From: Strongylocentrotus purpuratus
Taxonomy: Eukaryota; Echinodermata; Echinoidea; Camarodonta; Strongylocentrotidae
Reading direction: 5' to 3'
Assembly (NCBI RefSeq): GCF_000002235.5
Contig: NW_022145611.1
Coordinates: 1,912,754 to 1,976,753 of the forward strand
DNA: 64,000 nucleotides
Part shown: one piece after another, positions 34,434 to 47,820 of the stretch
How the letters are laid out: every line of letters begins with the position of its first letter
How positions within the stretch are numbered: position 1 is the stretch's first letter
Notes under the pieces: generated by a model
Told to the model about the DNA's origin: nothing
The model's input: only the letters and a program-made list of their open reading frames with translations
Database searches by the model: none
Made by a program: the position numbers and the translations under genes

Positions 34434-37400
34434 TCAATCTTTTTTCTCCATCTTGTAGAATGTTCTGGTAGCAGTGACGTCTCCTTTGGATTGCGTCATT
34501 ACTAGCTTCTCCCCGACTAGTGTTCGAGCCGTCGTCACACCGTCTTCTTGCGATAAAATCCTGAAGACAGAGAACAAAAGATAGAAAAAGAACATGAGAC
34601 GTCAACATAGAAAACTTAAAGGTCGGTGGGCCAAGATGACCTTCGAGAATATTTGCAGGCTCCCAAAATGAAAAGGTTAAATTCCAACGGCATTTGGAAG
34701 ATAATACTAATTCAGAACTTCATCTCATTTGCAGGCAGGCACAAACCCTTGTAAGTCGCTGTGCTTTACAGTGTCTGCATCGTGAGACTAAGCTGAGCGC
34801 ATACTCCATAGGCTCTGTACTTTAGCTTCTACGGAAACAGCCAGAGACTGACAGAGCTAGGCTCTGACAAGGCTTTAGAAATTAAATTGTCAAAATTGTC
34901 TTTGCCGGCAGACTAGTCTTTGCACTCGACTAAATAAGGATAAGGTTATGACATAAAGCATAAAGGTTACTGACCTCATCCTATCAAATTGAGACTGAAT
35001 AATAGCACCGCTGGGTCATTTTCTGCGTTAGAAGAAGGAGTTATTAGCCGGTGGTAACTGACCCGATTTTTGTTTGGGGATGTGAACCAAATCGAACTAT
35101 TTATCTCCCGCACAGGAATTCGAATTCGCCGAAAATGATGTATTTTTTGCCAAAAGTTACCAAAAAATGGTTCCCTTGTCGTGCCCATCGCCTGTGCAGC
35201 GGATATCGAGTAGACTGGTAAACCACGAAAATATTCCATGGGGAATATATACCATAGATATACAAACCCACATCCATTAACGTCCATATAAAAGGTAAAC
35301 CAGAGACATGAACTTTGACAGGAATATAACGGGAATAATGCAAAAAAACAGTGTTCCACAATCAAGAAAGACACAGGAGACGCACAGTGCTCACAATTTA
35401 GTTGCAATGTGGTTCATGTGTTTATCATAACACCAGAGGACACACAGCAGACTTTGAACCTAGTTATTTTCGCAATTTTTTTTTCTACCATTACATCATA
35501 AAAACAAAATGATATCTTACAGATAATAGTTATATGACTCTTTGAATAGCGTTAGGAATTCTCGATAATTCCCTGAAAGAAATGTACTCGCTTCACCTAC
35601 TGGGGTCGTCGGTTAACAACTAGAGGTGGGGTACATTCTTATAGTGAAAGTCCACCCTGATATCAAGTTGGTTTTAAAACAAGCAGAACAATGAGAGAAA
35701 CCATTCAGTGAGATTTTGACAAATAAGAAAGTTATAAATGTTTAAAGGTGAGATCAATGAAACACAAACTGGCAACACTGTGACGTATCAACACTGTGAC
35801 GTATCAACATTGTGACGAATCAACACTGTGACGTATCTTGCGAGCTCGTCTACAGAAAATTCGACAAACCTTTATTTTCTTACTTGATGATGGAATAGAT
35901 TTGTTTCATACAGGTGTTAAATAAAACATTGATAAATGTATGATTGAACATTTATGTAAGAGAAAATATAATTTGTTGAAGTTAGTTTAAGTACAGGGCA
36001 AATTGGAGGGAAGCGTCACAGAGTTGCCAATTTGTGTTTGTTTGATCTCACATTCATAAATTTATAACTTTCTTATTTTTTAATTGTTTTTGCTCAAATT
36101 TTCACTGACCTGATTCTCCAATTATCCTGCTTCTATTAAACCAACTTAAAGGGAAAGTCCACCCCCAAAATAAGTTTGTTTCGATAGAGGCAGAATAATA
36201 AGAAAATCAGATGAGTGAAAGTTTGAGCAAATTCTGAATGAAAATAAGAAAGTTATGAATTATTGAAGTTGTGATCAATCAAATACAAATTGGCAACTCT
36301 GTGACTTATTATACGAGCTCTCCTTCATTTGCTTTGTGCATAATATTCCATAAAATCATGTTTTCTTCGTTATTGATGACGGAATATATATTTGTTCCTT
36401 GCAGGGGGAGTATAGAAACATATTTGCAATTATTATATTTAGGGTGCATGTATGGTTGAAATTTTTCTTGAGGGAAAATGAAAATTTTAGATTTTTTTAG
36501 TACTGAGCAAATGGAAGTTGAGCTCGCATGATACGTCATAGAGTTGCCAATTTGTGTTTGATTGATCACAACTTCAAAAATCCTAACTTCCTTATTTTTA
36601 ATCGGAATTTGCTCAAACTTTCACTGACTTGTTTCTCTCATTTTTCTACTCCTATTAAAACTAACTTAATTTCAGGGTGGACTTCCCCTTTAATATCAGT
36701 GTGGACTTCGCTTTGAAAAATTATGACGGAGCAACGAATTCTACATTTCGATCAGTAAGTCAGTATGCGAGGGAATATGTAGTGACCAATCCGAAACTTT
36801 ATTTTTTGTAAAACACGAAAGAAAGAAATATTACCGTGGGGTTCCTGGGGAATGATGTGGGTATAGTACAGGTAGGGTTTTACAAATTGTATAGAAGAAC
36901 AAACGAGCCCCCCCCCCCCCCTTCCTCCCGTTTTTATCTCTCTCTCTCTCCCTCTCTTTCCCTACCACCACTCTTTCCACCCTATATGGGTAGATGGATT
37001 TTCATTCAAACTGTACTAATAATAGTTCTGGCATGATCATGATAATGTCAGAGGTGACTCCTTTCAAGCCGTATTCTCACCTGTCGCCTTCTCAAAATAT
37101 TTCATCTGATGGACTGTTGACATAGGAAAATAAACTCTGTCATAACCGCACCTAACGAAGAAGTGTTTAGCCATAAAATATATGTCCAAAATTTGATAGG
37201 AAATCTAATCAAGAGCTCATTGTGTTCGATGACTTGACTATACCACCTGGCTCGGTATAACCTCTGTAACCCCAAGCCACTTTCTCTCTCTCTCTTTTCG
37301 AAAAGTAAAATGGATAATGCCATAACGTACATTTTGTCTCTTCAATATGCAGCAGCGATGTTTTTTTAAGTGGGGAAAATTCATTTTTCTTAAAGATGTA

Positions 37401-38920
37401 AAACACATTAAATGTAGGCCATTTGTAAGTTTATTGCACTCTGCTGACAAATTATTGACACTGATTTTAAATTATAATCAATGTGAACTGATTTAATGAA
37501 TCTTATTATCATCTGAAAGTGAGAGTCTGAATATTACCTATTTGAACACAAAGACAAAATAATTTGTTTTTCAGCATCGTACTTTATGATCGTGAATGCA
37601 TTTGAAACCGTTATAATGCAAGATATGGTATAATTATAATTTAATGAGTAATGTAACTTTTATTTTACAAAACTAAAAAGTTATGTAATGTTCTGGTAGA
37701 AGGTTCTGTTTGTTTGTTCTGTCTTCTTTCTTTCTGTCGTACAGACATCTCGTTGTTGTTCTCTTATATTTCTCAAAGCTAACTGAAAGAAACACATCGA
37801 CTTGGTCTTAAAATGTCTAGATTCCTAATACAAACCCATGTTCATAGTGTTCACGACCTTGACGTGCACTCTGTACACGATAGAGGCCTATGCTATCTCA
37901 TGGATATGCTATTTCTCTGACACGGGTAATTCTCTGTTGGGAGTTTGTACTGAACATAATATCGCGATTGGCAGTGACAAAACAAAGAAAACTAAAAATG
38001 TTTGCACATAGTATGTGTAAGTTCAGGCTACTTTCTTTTCTTAAGGCAATCCTATTTAAATAGAAAAAACATCTTCCTGCTGCCAAACTGCCAGTCCAGA
38101 ATATTTCGATGTCATGTGATAGAGTTATTTATTTTTGTGGGAAGATTGAATCAGAGACTTGATACTTCTGAACATCTAAGAAAACATCTCAATGATCGTG
38201 ACAATATCCGATAACATTCACTTCAGACAACAGATAAAGGAAGCAAAGATTTATGAGCAGAAAGAGCAGACGGCTAGTCAGTCATGCAGCGGAGTTCTCA
38301 ACTTGTTATTTTATGGGGGTGCAGTTTTTTTTATTCAAAGATTTTTATTTAAAGGTATAGACTGGTTGTGGTAAAATTGCGGTTCAAGAGTTTTGGGTGC
38401 AAAATATCCATTCAATATTTTTTAAATATTCCCTCCAGAGGTTTAGATGGCAATACTTCAACCTAAATCCGCAGAAAACAGAAATATATGTCCAAATGTT
38501 CAATGTTGAAGTGCATTCCCGATATCTATCCAGGACGGATCGATATAATTTACCAAATATATCAAGTAGTAGGCGGTTTCCAGGCAAAATTTGTATTATC
38601 ACGTATTTCACATAAAGGTCAAAAGTTCAAAACATATTCTTTCACATGATTAGTAATAAGAGCTTCCATTTTCAGATTTTGAGAGGGGGCGTTTCCAAAA
38701 CTGGTCTATACCTTTAAGGGTTTCAATATTATGCGACAGCTTTTGTCACCTGTATTATTTTTTTCTCAAGGCGAGTTATCTGAATAAATATTGATTGGAC
38801 ATTATCTATTCGATAGGTCATCAGAGATATTTGTGTTTGTGGTAGGTCCATGGTGTGAGAGAAGGAGAGAGCGAGAGGGAGAAAGAGAGAGAGAAAGAGA
38901 GAGAGAAAGAGAAAGAGAGA

Positions 38921-38969
<49 letters not shown>

Positions 38970-39707
38970 CGCACACTATTTATTAAAGGGATAGTTGAGT
39001 TCTGTGCAGAGGGCGCTACACAAAAATATTTTTTGTGAGATAATGAAAAACTGAGTGTCAAATTTGAAAGAACATTCAATTTAAATAACAAAATCATCTT
39101 TGTTTGATCAAAATCTCCAATATAACATATTATTATATAAATATCATTATCACTATTATAATCATTACTATTATTATCATTACCAAATATTATTATTGAT
39201 ATGATTATCAATAATTTGTATTATCATTATACCATCATCATCAATATTATTACTATTTTCATTATTATTATTATCATCATTATCGTTATTATAATCTTCA
39301 TAATCATATTCATATCATAAACTTGAGTTCTGGTGAAAAAAGAAAATGAATTCTCACAGAATTAAACAAAACTTACAATGAATGTTTAAGATTACAAATA
39401 AATATCATTTGCCAAACAATTTTGGTAGAAAATGTATATTGGCTGAGTAATGAGCATAGCAAGATGAGGAAACCAAGGTAAGTAGGCCCGACGCCATTTA
39501 TGTAGTCCAATATACATCTTTCTGTGTACAGTGCTTGTTACTTTACCAAGACTGAGCCAAATTTATTATGATTTTGATGACTCCAGAATCTTGCAGTACA
39601 CACCAATACTTGCTACATGATCAACTTTTTCTAATCCATTCTACCAAGAAGTTACCAGATTCTACAATGCAATCGCATGAATAGAACTCAACTTTATCTT
39701 TAATATT

Positions 39708-39752
<45 letters not shown>

Positions 39753-42700
39753 TTCATCTTCATTATCAATATGATTTTCTTCCCTTTATCACTTCTGTTA
39801 TCACCATTTGTAAGCCTATGTTTTACCATTCTCTCTTTACTATTCTCATTATTATCAGTGATTGTCATCATTATAATAATAATATTGGCCTTCTACACTA
39901 TCCCTCTGGAGGCAATCGACGACTTGACCACCAGGACCTGTGTTTTTTGTAAGGTTAACGAACTATTGGAATGATAATGAGTATTACATTATGATCTTTA
40001 ATGTCTCTTTACGAATCACATGTATTTCAATCGAAGGCTCTGTATTAACACAAAGCAACAGCACGAGTATAATATGTAAAATATAGCATTCATAATTCAA
40101 CGGCAATTCGATTCTTCCAATAATTTGATTTGCATGAAAGCAGACAAACTAAAAAATGGCTAAAGTTTGAAATAAATTTGGACAAGAAACATAATGCTTA
40201 TTTATAGATGGTGATTACAAATTTCAAAAATACATAATTTTCCTATGTTTTGTCCGATTTTATTCAAACTTTCACCAGTCTACTTTTGCCTATTTCCTAC
40301 TTTTCTCTAGAGAAGTTGCGATCGAAGTTGGATGAATTGAAAGTCTAGACTCACTTAAGTAATATTCATGATAGGCCTTATTTGTCAATTTGTACTTCAT
40401 AGCAAAACATCAACGGTGTTCGAATTTGAAATCTTGCGTATTTCTTTTCCTTCAAACTCTACTCCATCAGAAACAAATGTGGTAGATTTAAAGTTCAAAG
40501 AATAAATATTTTCTGAGAGCATTATTGACAGCCCTTTGGATGCGGTATATAATACTCAATATGTATGGAATATAAATAGTGCCGGTCAATACAAAATAAT
40601 AATGAAAAAACTGCCAGTCATATCATGTCTACATCATCATTTCTATCCATTTTCAATATCATTATTTCATAAATGTTCTTCTTTTTTTGAAATTTATCAA
40701 AATTTACCGGGAGCACCGGTAAACGTCTATACTCAATTTTTCTCGAAAGCAGAAGTGTTTTAAGGGCTAAATTTTGTGCTTGTAATATATCTACAAGGGC
40801 ATCCAAATATGTAAAAATTGTAAAGAATCACTACCCAACCAGTTTTTCAAGTTTCCCAAAACTTTGTATTACCTTTAAGTAAAACCTGAAAAGACACGTG
40901 GGATTACATGAAGAACGAAGATTATGGAAAAAATGTTATAGTAATATATTTGGTGCACATCAGTAGCCCAATGTAGTCACAGTTGAATAAGAGCATGGTT
41001 CAGAGACAGCATAACAAACTGTTCTGGATATTTTGAAAAACGTCATGATGAATCAGGCTGTAATAACTCAAAAGAGCCACAATTCAATACTTATGAAGAA
41101 GAAAGAAATGCGCAGAGTTCAATGAAAAGTCAAATAAATGTGGGTCATGGTTAATAACCAAGAAGCACTACCAAGCCAGGGGCAAGGTGCAGCATGTTAG
41201 TTTTTTGATTTTATTAACTTTTCTTTCCCGCGAAACTGGTTGGCTGCAACTGGGTCAAGATCCTATTTGTCTAAATATTGATTCATGAAAGCGACTGGTT
41301 TGATGATCGTTAAACAGCATAAATACCAGAAGGCATTCCTAAAAATCGTACTAATTATCGAATTTACATAAAATAACTCAGATCTCGGGCTACGCTTTAT
41401 ACTCATGTAATCATCTTTGCGTGGTAAATTATCTGTTCGTGAAGCCTATTAAAGAATGTGCAACACATGTGAATTCACTGCGTTTGTCAAGGATATGACG
41501 TCAGATATTCTGGGATAATAAAATAAAAACGCGACATGAGAGTTCTATACGTATGGACAGCGACAATTATGAAATAACAATAATTAAAATACTACATTTG
41601 TTTCCCCCAGGGAAGCCTCATCATCACCAATGCTAAGGGCCCTGCAGTTATTATCATCCCATCAGATTGCTAGGAACCCATTTACACCTAGATGATGAGT
41701 AAGAATGTGGATTATGGCTTGTCAGTCAACAGACGTTAGTGTCGAGTTGGAATTCGAACCCTAAACCCTTGGATTAAGAGTCAAATGATTGTACCGCTAT
41801 ACCACGACACATCCACATCATTCATAAATGTATGGAGATAGTTAGTAGGTATAGACAAGACACTAAATACCGACACGGCTTCAGACATGTCCAATGCATA
41901 ACTTGATTGTATTACATGAAAGCACCACACTTAATCATTTGTTCTTCTTTTTATTTCATTTTCATTTCTTATTTTCGGGAGGGGGGGGGGGTACTTTATC
42001 GAGTTCTTATTTACATACCTCCATATATCTTTACGAGTTGCTATGAAGTCATAATATTACAAGTGTGATGCTGATGTTAAATTTTGATTTCAGATGGAGG
42101 TAATGCTGAACTGTCTTCTCGGTCGGAAGTGGTATAATTATTGTGATTGGCATGACTAGTGTGACGCCATGAAGATTCGCAGTCTTCTGACCGGAAGACT
42201 AATAATATCAATAATGCATATGAACGTTCGAAATTTCGATCAAAGATATACATCTAATTTGAATTTAATCTCTTTGGAAAGTATTTAAAATGGAAATTGT
42301 AGTCAAGTCATAATAAGGTAAACGGTGGCTTTAAGAGGGAAATAACAAGGACAGTGATACCCGATAGCTTTATTCTACATTTATGAGTAGAGACTATTCT
42401 AATACTTAAATGGCAGGAAGGTCTGCCCTTGATACACATTCAACACATTCATTCAATGATATGTGTAGGTAGCGGTATGTAGAGGTTCTTATCCCCGTCA
42501 GCCTAGTATTGATGTGTCTAGACACACTAGCACATGCACAGCCAAAACTCATGCACGCAAACGGACTGATAACATGAAGCAGTGTAGAAATTTGTCTACC
42601 TGTGATGCATGACGCCTGGCACTTTTCTAGGTCAGCATTTTATTGCACTCAAATACTACTGAAATCGTAGCACTGAATGAAAGGATGCAATATGTAAAAG

Positions 42701-45652
42701 ACATCGATCATTATGATTTGCATCCATGATCTTACATTGTTTGCATTTGCATTGCAATGTCTATAAAAGCAGCACACTACCAAATCTTTCTGCTTTTACT
42801 CAAATTTGCTCACTTGTTCCCATATTTATTTAGGCAGTGTGTTGAGTATAGTGAATACATGCACTTTCTTTTATCGTATTTAATTCGACAGGAAAGAGCG
42901 GACGTCTCTTATATCTTATCATCCAGACAATGGGGTTTAATGTGTGTGTGTGTGGGGGGGGGGTGTCTCCATGAAAGTATGCTACTCACACCCGACTCAA
43001 TGGATATATTCAAAACACAAATTCCACTCTCTCAAGTACATATAATTAGAAAAAAGAAAGGAGAAGGACATGGAACTTTCATTAGCACCTCACAAGGAAC
43101 TCTGTCCCCCGTGTATGGCATATCCTGCCCCCCTTCCCCACTCCCTAAGCTCCCTCCTCTCTAGAATCCACCCAAATATTTTCTAAACTCACTTTGTGAC
43201 AAGTTGATCTCCTTCCCACGTCGATATCAATGTATGATCTTCTTTGAAGTCTGGCGGTAGTTTGTGGGTGAATTCCTTTCCGATCTTGAACTCCACACGA
43301 TCAGTAATCATGGGCATCTTTGTGGTGATGACGTAGTCTTCTCCATCTTGGGTTATCTCAATCTCTGGAGTGAACATCCACATCAGTTTCCTGATTACCA
43401 GGCCAACACCAGCCGCCTACCAAATAAAACAAACTTCAATAAATACCAACAATACTATTCAGAGTTTATGAAGCTTAATACACTTAGTTTAGAGCTTAAT
43501 ACACCGATCATGTCTCTAAGTACTTTACATAATATCATAATTGTAAATATTATTACACCGTTCTTCGGTTACAGGCTTGCGGCGCTTGCCTGTATAATAT
43601 TTGTGTATTTTTCTTTGTATAGCGCCTTGAGTAAGTTATTAGATGAGTGCGCTTTTTAAGTATTTATTATTATTATTATTATTATTGTTATTATTATTAT
43701 CATTAATATTATTAACACGACATCTCCACATTACATCATCTTTATATTCGTTCTCACCTTCCTGCATTCAGCAGTGTGTTATTGTTAATTTCTGATTAAC
43801 GATTATTGGGCAACAATAGATTTATGATATCCAAAAGTATTTGTGGAGTAAAACTGAAATCGGTTTAAACTACACCATTGGTTGCCTGACTACAAGACCA
43901 GGAAGTGGTACGGGCTATTGTGTGAATAGTTAATGAGTTAATAAATATCATCTTTTTACATTATTGAGATTTAGAAGACAAAAAGGGGGATTGATTAGTT
44001 CATGGATTGCTAAATATTACTGTAATGTAAAGTATTATAACAAGATTTAAATTGTAACTAAATCTCTATTATTATTATTATCATTATTTTAATTACTATT
44101 AGTATAATTGTTATTGTCATTATAGTTACTGTTTTCATTATTTCACAATTATCATTATCGTTATTAGTGTCGATCATTATTAGTACTAATTTCAGTATCA
44201 TATTATTTTAATATTATCGTTATTTTTTTATATAAAGTGGGTCCCAGAAAAATCGAAACCCGAAAACTAACAGTAACTGTGTCAACATCATGAGCTGTAT
44301 ACAAACAAAATCCCTTGCTTTCCATTCAGTAGAAGTAATTTGCTTTCAGGTGATACCTGGGATACCCTTGGGTAACATACACGCTTAATCGCGCAGCATT
44401 GTTTTGAAAACACGTCAACATCCATTTGTGCCGTATTTTGGTAAAACAGTAAAACATTATAATCACTTGGGAACATGACTAAAGGGAGTGAAATGGAAAT
44501 ATTGATATGCCAGAATGAAATGGTGTAACAAAGGTGGAATTCATTGAACAGTTTCAGAGGCGTACACAATCATATTTTCCTAAAATCATTAAATAACCCT
44601 TGAGCAATGAAAAAGTGCCCCCTTTTCGATTAAAAAAGAAACCCATCGTTGGAGAAAATGACATTCTGATAGTTTATTACTTAGTTCCATAATTATGTAC
44701 CCATTAGATCATTACCTTGATACCAATATGGTCCACCTTAATTTGAGTCTGGTGGGAATATGTCACCCCCACCGTATATATTCCTTGCTCTCAAGGCAGT
44801 TTTGAAAAAATGCAAACATCACCTTTCATGATAATTGCAAACCTAAAGAGGAAAAAATGCCCTTTTTATCCTTACCATCGATTATGTTTTGCTATACATT
44901 ATTTGATGGTAACATTGGGTCTACTTATGCCTTCATTTGTTTTAGAAAGCACATGAAAACGAGCTTCTCGTTGAGTTTTAAAATATGTGTTTCCTTCAGA
45001 AGTTCAGGCCATGTTGGGTGGGACTTTCACGTATTCATAGTCTTACTAAAATCTGACAAAAATGGATTATTACTTGCCATTTTCAATACAACGTTGCTCA
45101 GTGGAACGATTGGAATCATTTCACTTCTTCTTTATGAAACACAAGAAAATATATGTACTGAGTTCATAGTTGGGTCGCAATAACCGTTATTTCTGGTTTT
45201 GTCTTTTTTCTGAGACGCACTGTATATTTCTTATTATAGAATTCAAAGAGACGGTCACATAGATAAAAGGTAAAGCAAAATATTAAAAAATTGATTATAA
45301 CCCGAAGGTCTTCTTTCAAATTTATGTGACTTACAAAGCAAAACGACACAGAATTATGAAATACAACATTTTAAAGTAACAAATTACAAGTAAGATATAA
45401 ACTATTTGAAACAAATGACCTTTCAATATTAAATGGCTGGGGATCGATAATTATGTGGTAACTAGTAATGTCGTTTAGTGTACATGCATATGCATGTAGC
45501 ATCTGAATTGGAAAGCGAATAGGCAGGCCTATATGCATGTACTCAGCTAGAATTTGGCAAAATGATTTTTTTTTTTCGGCACATACCTTCAAGAATTCAT
45601 CCATGTTTTCCACTTTTTCTGATCTCCATTTTCCACTCAAGTCCAAAACCAT
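34434..45652 (-). CDS. iLBP gene C: fatty acid-binding protein
   Basis: Three coding exons: 45587-45652, 43193-43416 and 34434-34560 (stop TGA). Junctions are AAG|GTATGT ... TTTGGTAG|G (phase 0) and AA|GTGAGT ... CTTCAG|G (phase 2), giving 138 residues. The protein begins MVLDLSGKWRSEKVENMDEF, continues with VIRKLMWMFTPEIEITQDGE and VEFKIGKEFTHKL, then STWEGDQLVTK at 87-97. It closes with SKGDVTATRTFYK, including R129-x-F131. The first intron, after residue 22, matches the classical FABP intron 1. The second, in codon 97, is at the same place and phase as the single coding intron of gene B but about four codons past the one in gene A (and on the other side of the W-x-G motif). The introns are large (2.2 and 8.6 kb) and carry a mariner-type element, two nested TTAA MITEs, a third TTAA MITE, a SINE and microsatellites. 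Expected role: cytosolic lipid carrier. Confidence 0.9.
35643..36713. mobile_element. TTAA-type foldback MITE (outer copy, interrupted)
   Basis: Left end GTGAAAGTCCACCCTGATAT near 35643 pairs with the right end ATATCAGTGTGGACTTCGC ending near 36713. The right arm is split by a second copy of the same family (36150-36689). The interior includes a short tandem AACACTGTGACGTATC at 35776-35837. Confidence 0.8.
36150..36689. mobile_element. TTAA-type foldback MITE (inner copy)
   Basis: Ends AGGGAAAGTCCACCC and GGGTGGACTTCCCCT, with TTAA at 36146-36149 and 36690-36693. The sub-terminal arms (ATTGGCAACTCTGTGAC / GTCATAGAGTTGCCAAT) also pair. A TTAA target suggests piggyBac mobilisation. Confidence 0.85.
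38353..38713. mobile_element. TTAA-type MITE, second family, copy 1
   Basis: Ends AGGTATAGACTGGTT and ACTGGTCTATACCT, with TTAA at 38349-38352 and 38714-38717. Shares GAGCTTCCATTT..GGGGGCGTTTCC with the copy at 54.9 kb. It lies in intron 2 of gene C. Confidence 0.8.
38858..38967. repeat. (GA)n microsatellite
   Basis: About 110 bp of GA repeat with some AAGA variants, in intron 2 of gene C. Confidence 0.95.
39700..39755. repeat. (ATC)n microsatellite
   Basis: About 15 uninterrupted ATC triplets. It gives an artefactual poly-Met frame on the minus strand. Confidence 0.95.
41600..41815 (-). repeat. tRNA-derived SINE copy with intact A and B boxes
   Basis: On the minus strand the head reads GTGGTATAGCGGTACAATC (A-box region) and GGTTCGAATTCC (a perfect B box). 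The CCATTTACACCTAG and GACGTTAGTG modules shared with the other copies follow. In intron 2 of gene C. Confidence 0.7.
43560..43700 (+). repeat. SINE-like tail, opposite orientation
   Basis: GTATAGCGCCTTGAGTAAG, GCGCTTTTTAAGTATT, then (ATT)n. This is the tail module of the SINE family on the plus strand, in intron 1 of gene C. Confidence 0.5.
44235..45222. mobile_element. Tc1/mariner-type non-autonomous element, 988 bp
   Basis: Left AAGTGGGTCCCAGAAAAAT and right TTTTCTGAGACGCACTG are imperfect inverted ends, with TA on both sides (44233-44234, 45223-45224). The interior frames do not resemble a transposase. In intron 1 of gene C. Confidence 0.65.
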
Positions 45653-45699
45653 CTTGTCTCTCTATTCTGATTTACACGATCAACGATGAAGAAATATAT

Positions 45700-47490
45700 C
45701 GGTTTGCGACTGAATAACTAGTCGTTTAAAAATCTCCGAAATCGGAATAGAAAAAACGATTTCCTCTCTCTGTTCTCCTCCCAGAACTAATAAAGCACGC
45801 ATTCAAGTTCATAACATACACCAAGCCAACGTCGGATGTTGTTGACTTAACACGTCTGCATAGTCGATACACAATGCCAAAGCTTTGTTCAACATATGTA
45901 TTTTACAGACGATGCCCAGTCCCCGATTTAGCTATAAATCCCAGATGAGATGGATTTCCAGGATGATGCCTGAAGACATCGGCTAGAGATATGTCTTTGC
46001 TGTCCAGTAATTGCTCGTTATGCTGTCAAACGATCTAAACCGGGATGAGATAACGAGCCCAAAGATTCCACACGTGAAGGTACATTGCAGAAGAACGAAG
46101 CTCTAACATGAATTTGCAATGAGTTATTGTTCTTCTAGCGTGTGTGAGAGTACTTACGGGACGAGAGCTCTCTCCATCTCTAATTTATGTCAACTCCGGC
46201 CGAACATTTGATCGAGCATCGACTTACTACGAGTTGGCTCACGAGCATGAATTTTCTCTCTCTCTCACTCTCTCTCTCTCCCTCTCTCTCTCTGCTTCTT
46301 TCTAGCTTTATTCCACTCTCGTTTCTTCCCAGTTTGTTTCGTTAGGCGCGAGAAATAACATGGAGCTGATATGTGTCGCAGGTGAGACAGGGCCAAGCTG
46401 GCATCTACTGAGGTTTCTCAGGTTTCCATCGCTTACGAGCTGACAGAAGAAAGAACATTCATCGTATCGCTCAGTGACGACGAATCAGCCTGAGTTTACA
46501 TTTGTCTAGACTTCCACGTCTCGTTATATTTGCCGATTAATGTAAGGAGCCGTGAGAGCGCCCTATAAACTCGTTCAAGTTGCACTCTTTTTCATCGATT
46601 TATTGCCTCGGGCCTTTCCGTTCTCACTGCTACCCAAATAAAACCACTTGAACTTGCCGGTGTTCCAACCGCGCTCCTTATAAATTCAACGAAAGAGGAA
46701 AGTTATAGCCGTGAAACCAAAATTGAGGGTTGGACCCCCTTTTTCTATATCTCTATTCCCTCATTCTGTAAAAGTGTATCTAGAGTTCTCTCTACATTGC
46801 TTGAGGCAGGTTGTGTTTTGTTAACCCATGAGCACACAAATTGAGCCGAAAGTCTGAATAATTGTAAAGGTGCAAACGTGATTGTGATGCGGTCAAAGTG
46901 CAAGGGTGAATGCTTTTCAGAAGTAGCACAATCTCCGAACCAAGTGCTTGTTTTAGAGAAATCCCTCTCTAGCAGGGTGAAGACTGACAAACCGAATGTT
47001 CAAGTGACCTTCGGTTTTGACCTCATTTCAAGCAACCAAAACCACCATGATAATTGTCCTTCTCCAGGGGTGTATTATGCCTATTCATCACTTCCTTTTG
47101 TTAAACCTCTCTTCCCAAATAGGCTAATAAATTACACCGTAACCTTTCAAATGGACAATTATGCCTTATTCGGTAATCTTTTATTAAAGGGCAATCCAAC
47201 CTTTGCAAAAGGTTCACTAATTTGTATGAAAGCTGAAAAATAAGGTATATGAATGGCGAAAGTTTGAAATAAATTGGACCAGTTCTGAAAGTTTAAAATA
47301 TGAGATCCCTAAGACTATCCGGATCTTAAATTGACAGATTGGTCAGTGAATTGTGACGTAGTCGCCGTTAACCCTCCTGTGTGTCGTGTACAAAAATATA
47401 TCATTAATATATGTTTATCTCCTTAGTGTCTCCTCCCTTGGTTTACTACTCAAAATATGAATAGCATATAATAATATAATATTATATAAG
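45700..47490. other. Upstream flank of gene C, no further gene seen
   Basis: Contains a (TC)n run at 46255-46292. The 121-codon frame at 46878-47243 has no recognised motif and overlaps repeat-like sequence. No TATA box could be assigned to gene C with confidence. Confidence 0.35.
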
Positions 47491-47497
47491 ATAATAA

Positions 47498-47645
47498 TAA
47501 TATAATGATAATATTAATAGGCATTTATATAGCGCCGTCTAGATCAATGTCTTGCCAAATGACATTAGTGCCGGGACGGGACTCGAACCGCGAACCTTTT
47601 GAACGACAGTCCAGCGACGTATCTACTCGATCACGACACGTCTAC
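47498..47645 (-). repeat. tRNA-derived SINE copy, internally shortened
   Basis: Minus strand: GTGTCGTGATCGAGTAGATAC (A-box region), GGTTCGCGGTTCGAGTCC (B box), then GTCATTTGGCAAGACATTGA and a GCGCTATATAAA tail module with an (ATT)-rich end. The middle part of the SINE is missing. Confidence 0.7.
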
Positions 47646-47766
47646 ATATCATTATAGGTCATCGAAGAATAGACCCTACTGAGTCATACATATTTTGTGA
47701 AAATTGAAATTTTCGTCATTTTTCGTGTTGGAACAAATTGGAAAAAAAAAGGTCGGCAACGACATT

Positions 47767-47820
47767 CAGTGGCGGATCTAGGGGGGGGGGGGACGGCCCT
47801 CCTCTCCTTGGAAAAAAACA
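47767..47820. mobile_element. hAT-like MITE left end
   Basis: CAGTGGCGGATCTAGG plus a G run. No right end was found. Confidence 0.4.

Noticed and set aside
37076..37108. Short exon-like piece on the minus strand in gene C intron 2 (CAACAG acceptor, ACAG|GTGAGA donor, coding KYFEKAT).
   Set aside because: It does not keep frame with gene C exons (stop codon when joined) and has no partner exon.
46361..46383. ATGGAGCTGATATGTGTCGCAG|GTGAGAC on the plus strand as a first coding exon of a divergent gene.
   Set aside because: Seven codons and a donor motif alone; no downstream exon recognised.
46878..47243. 121-codon open frame on the plus strand.
   Set aside because: No motif, AT-rich end overlaps MITE-like sequence, no splice or start context support.
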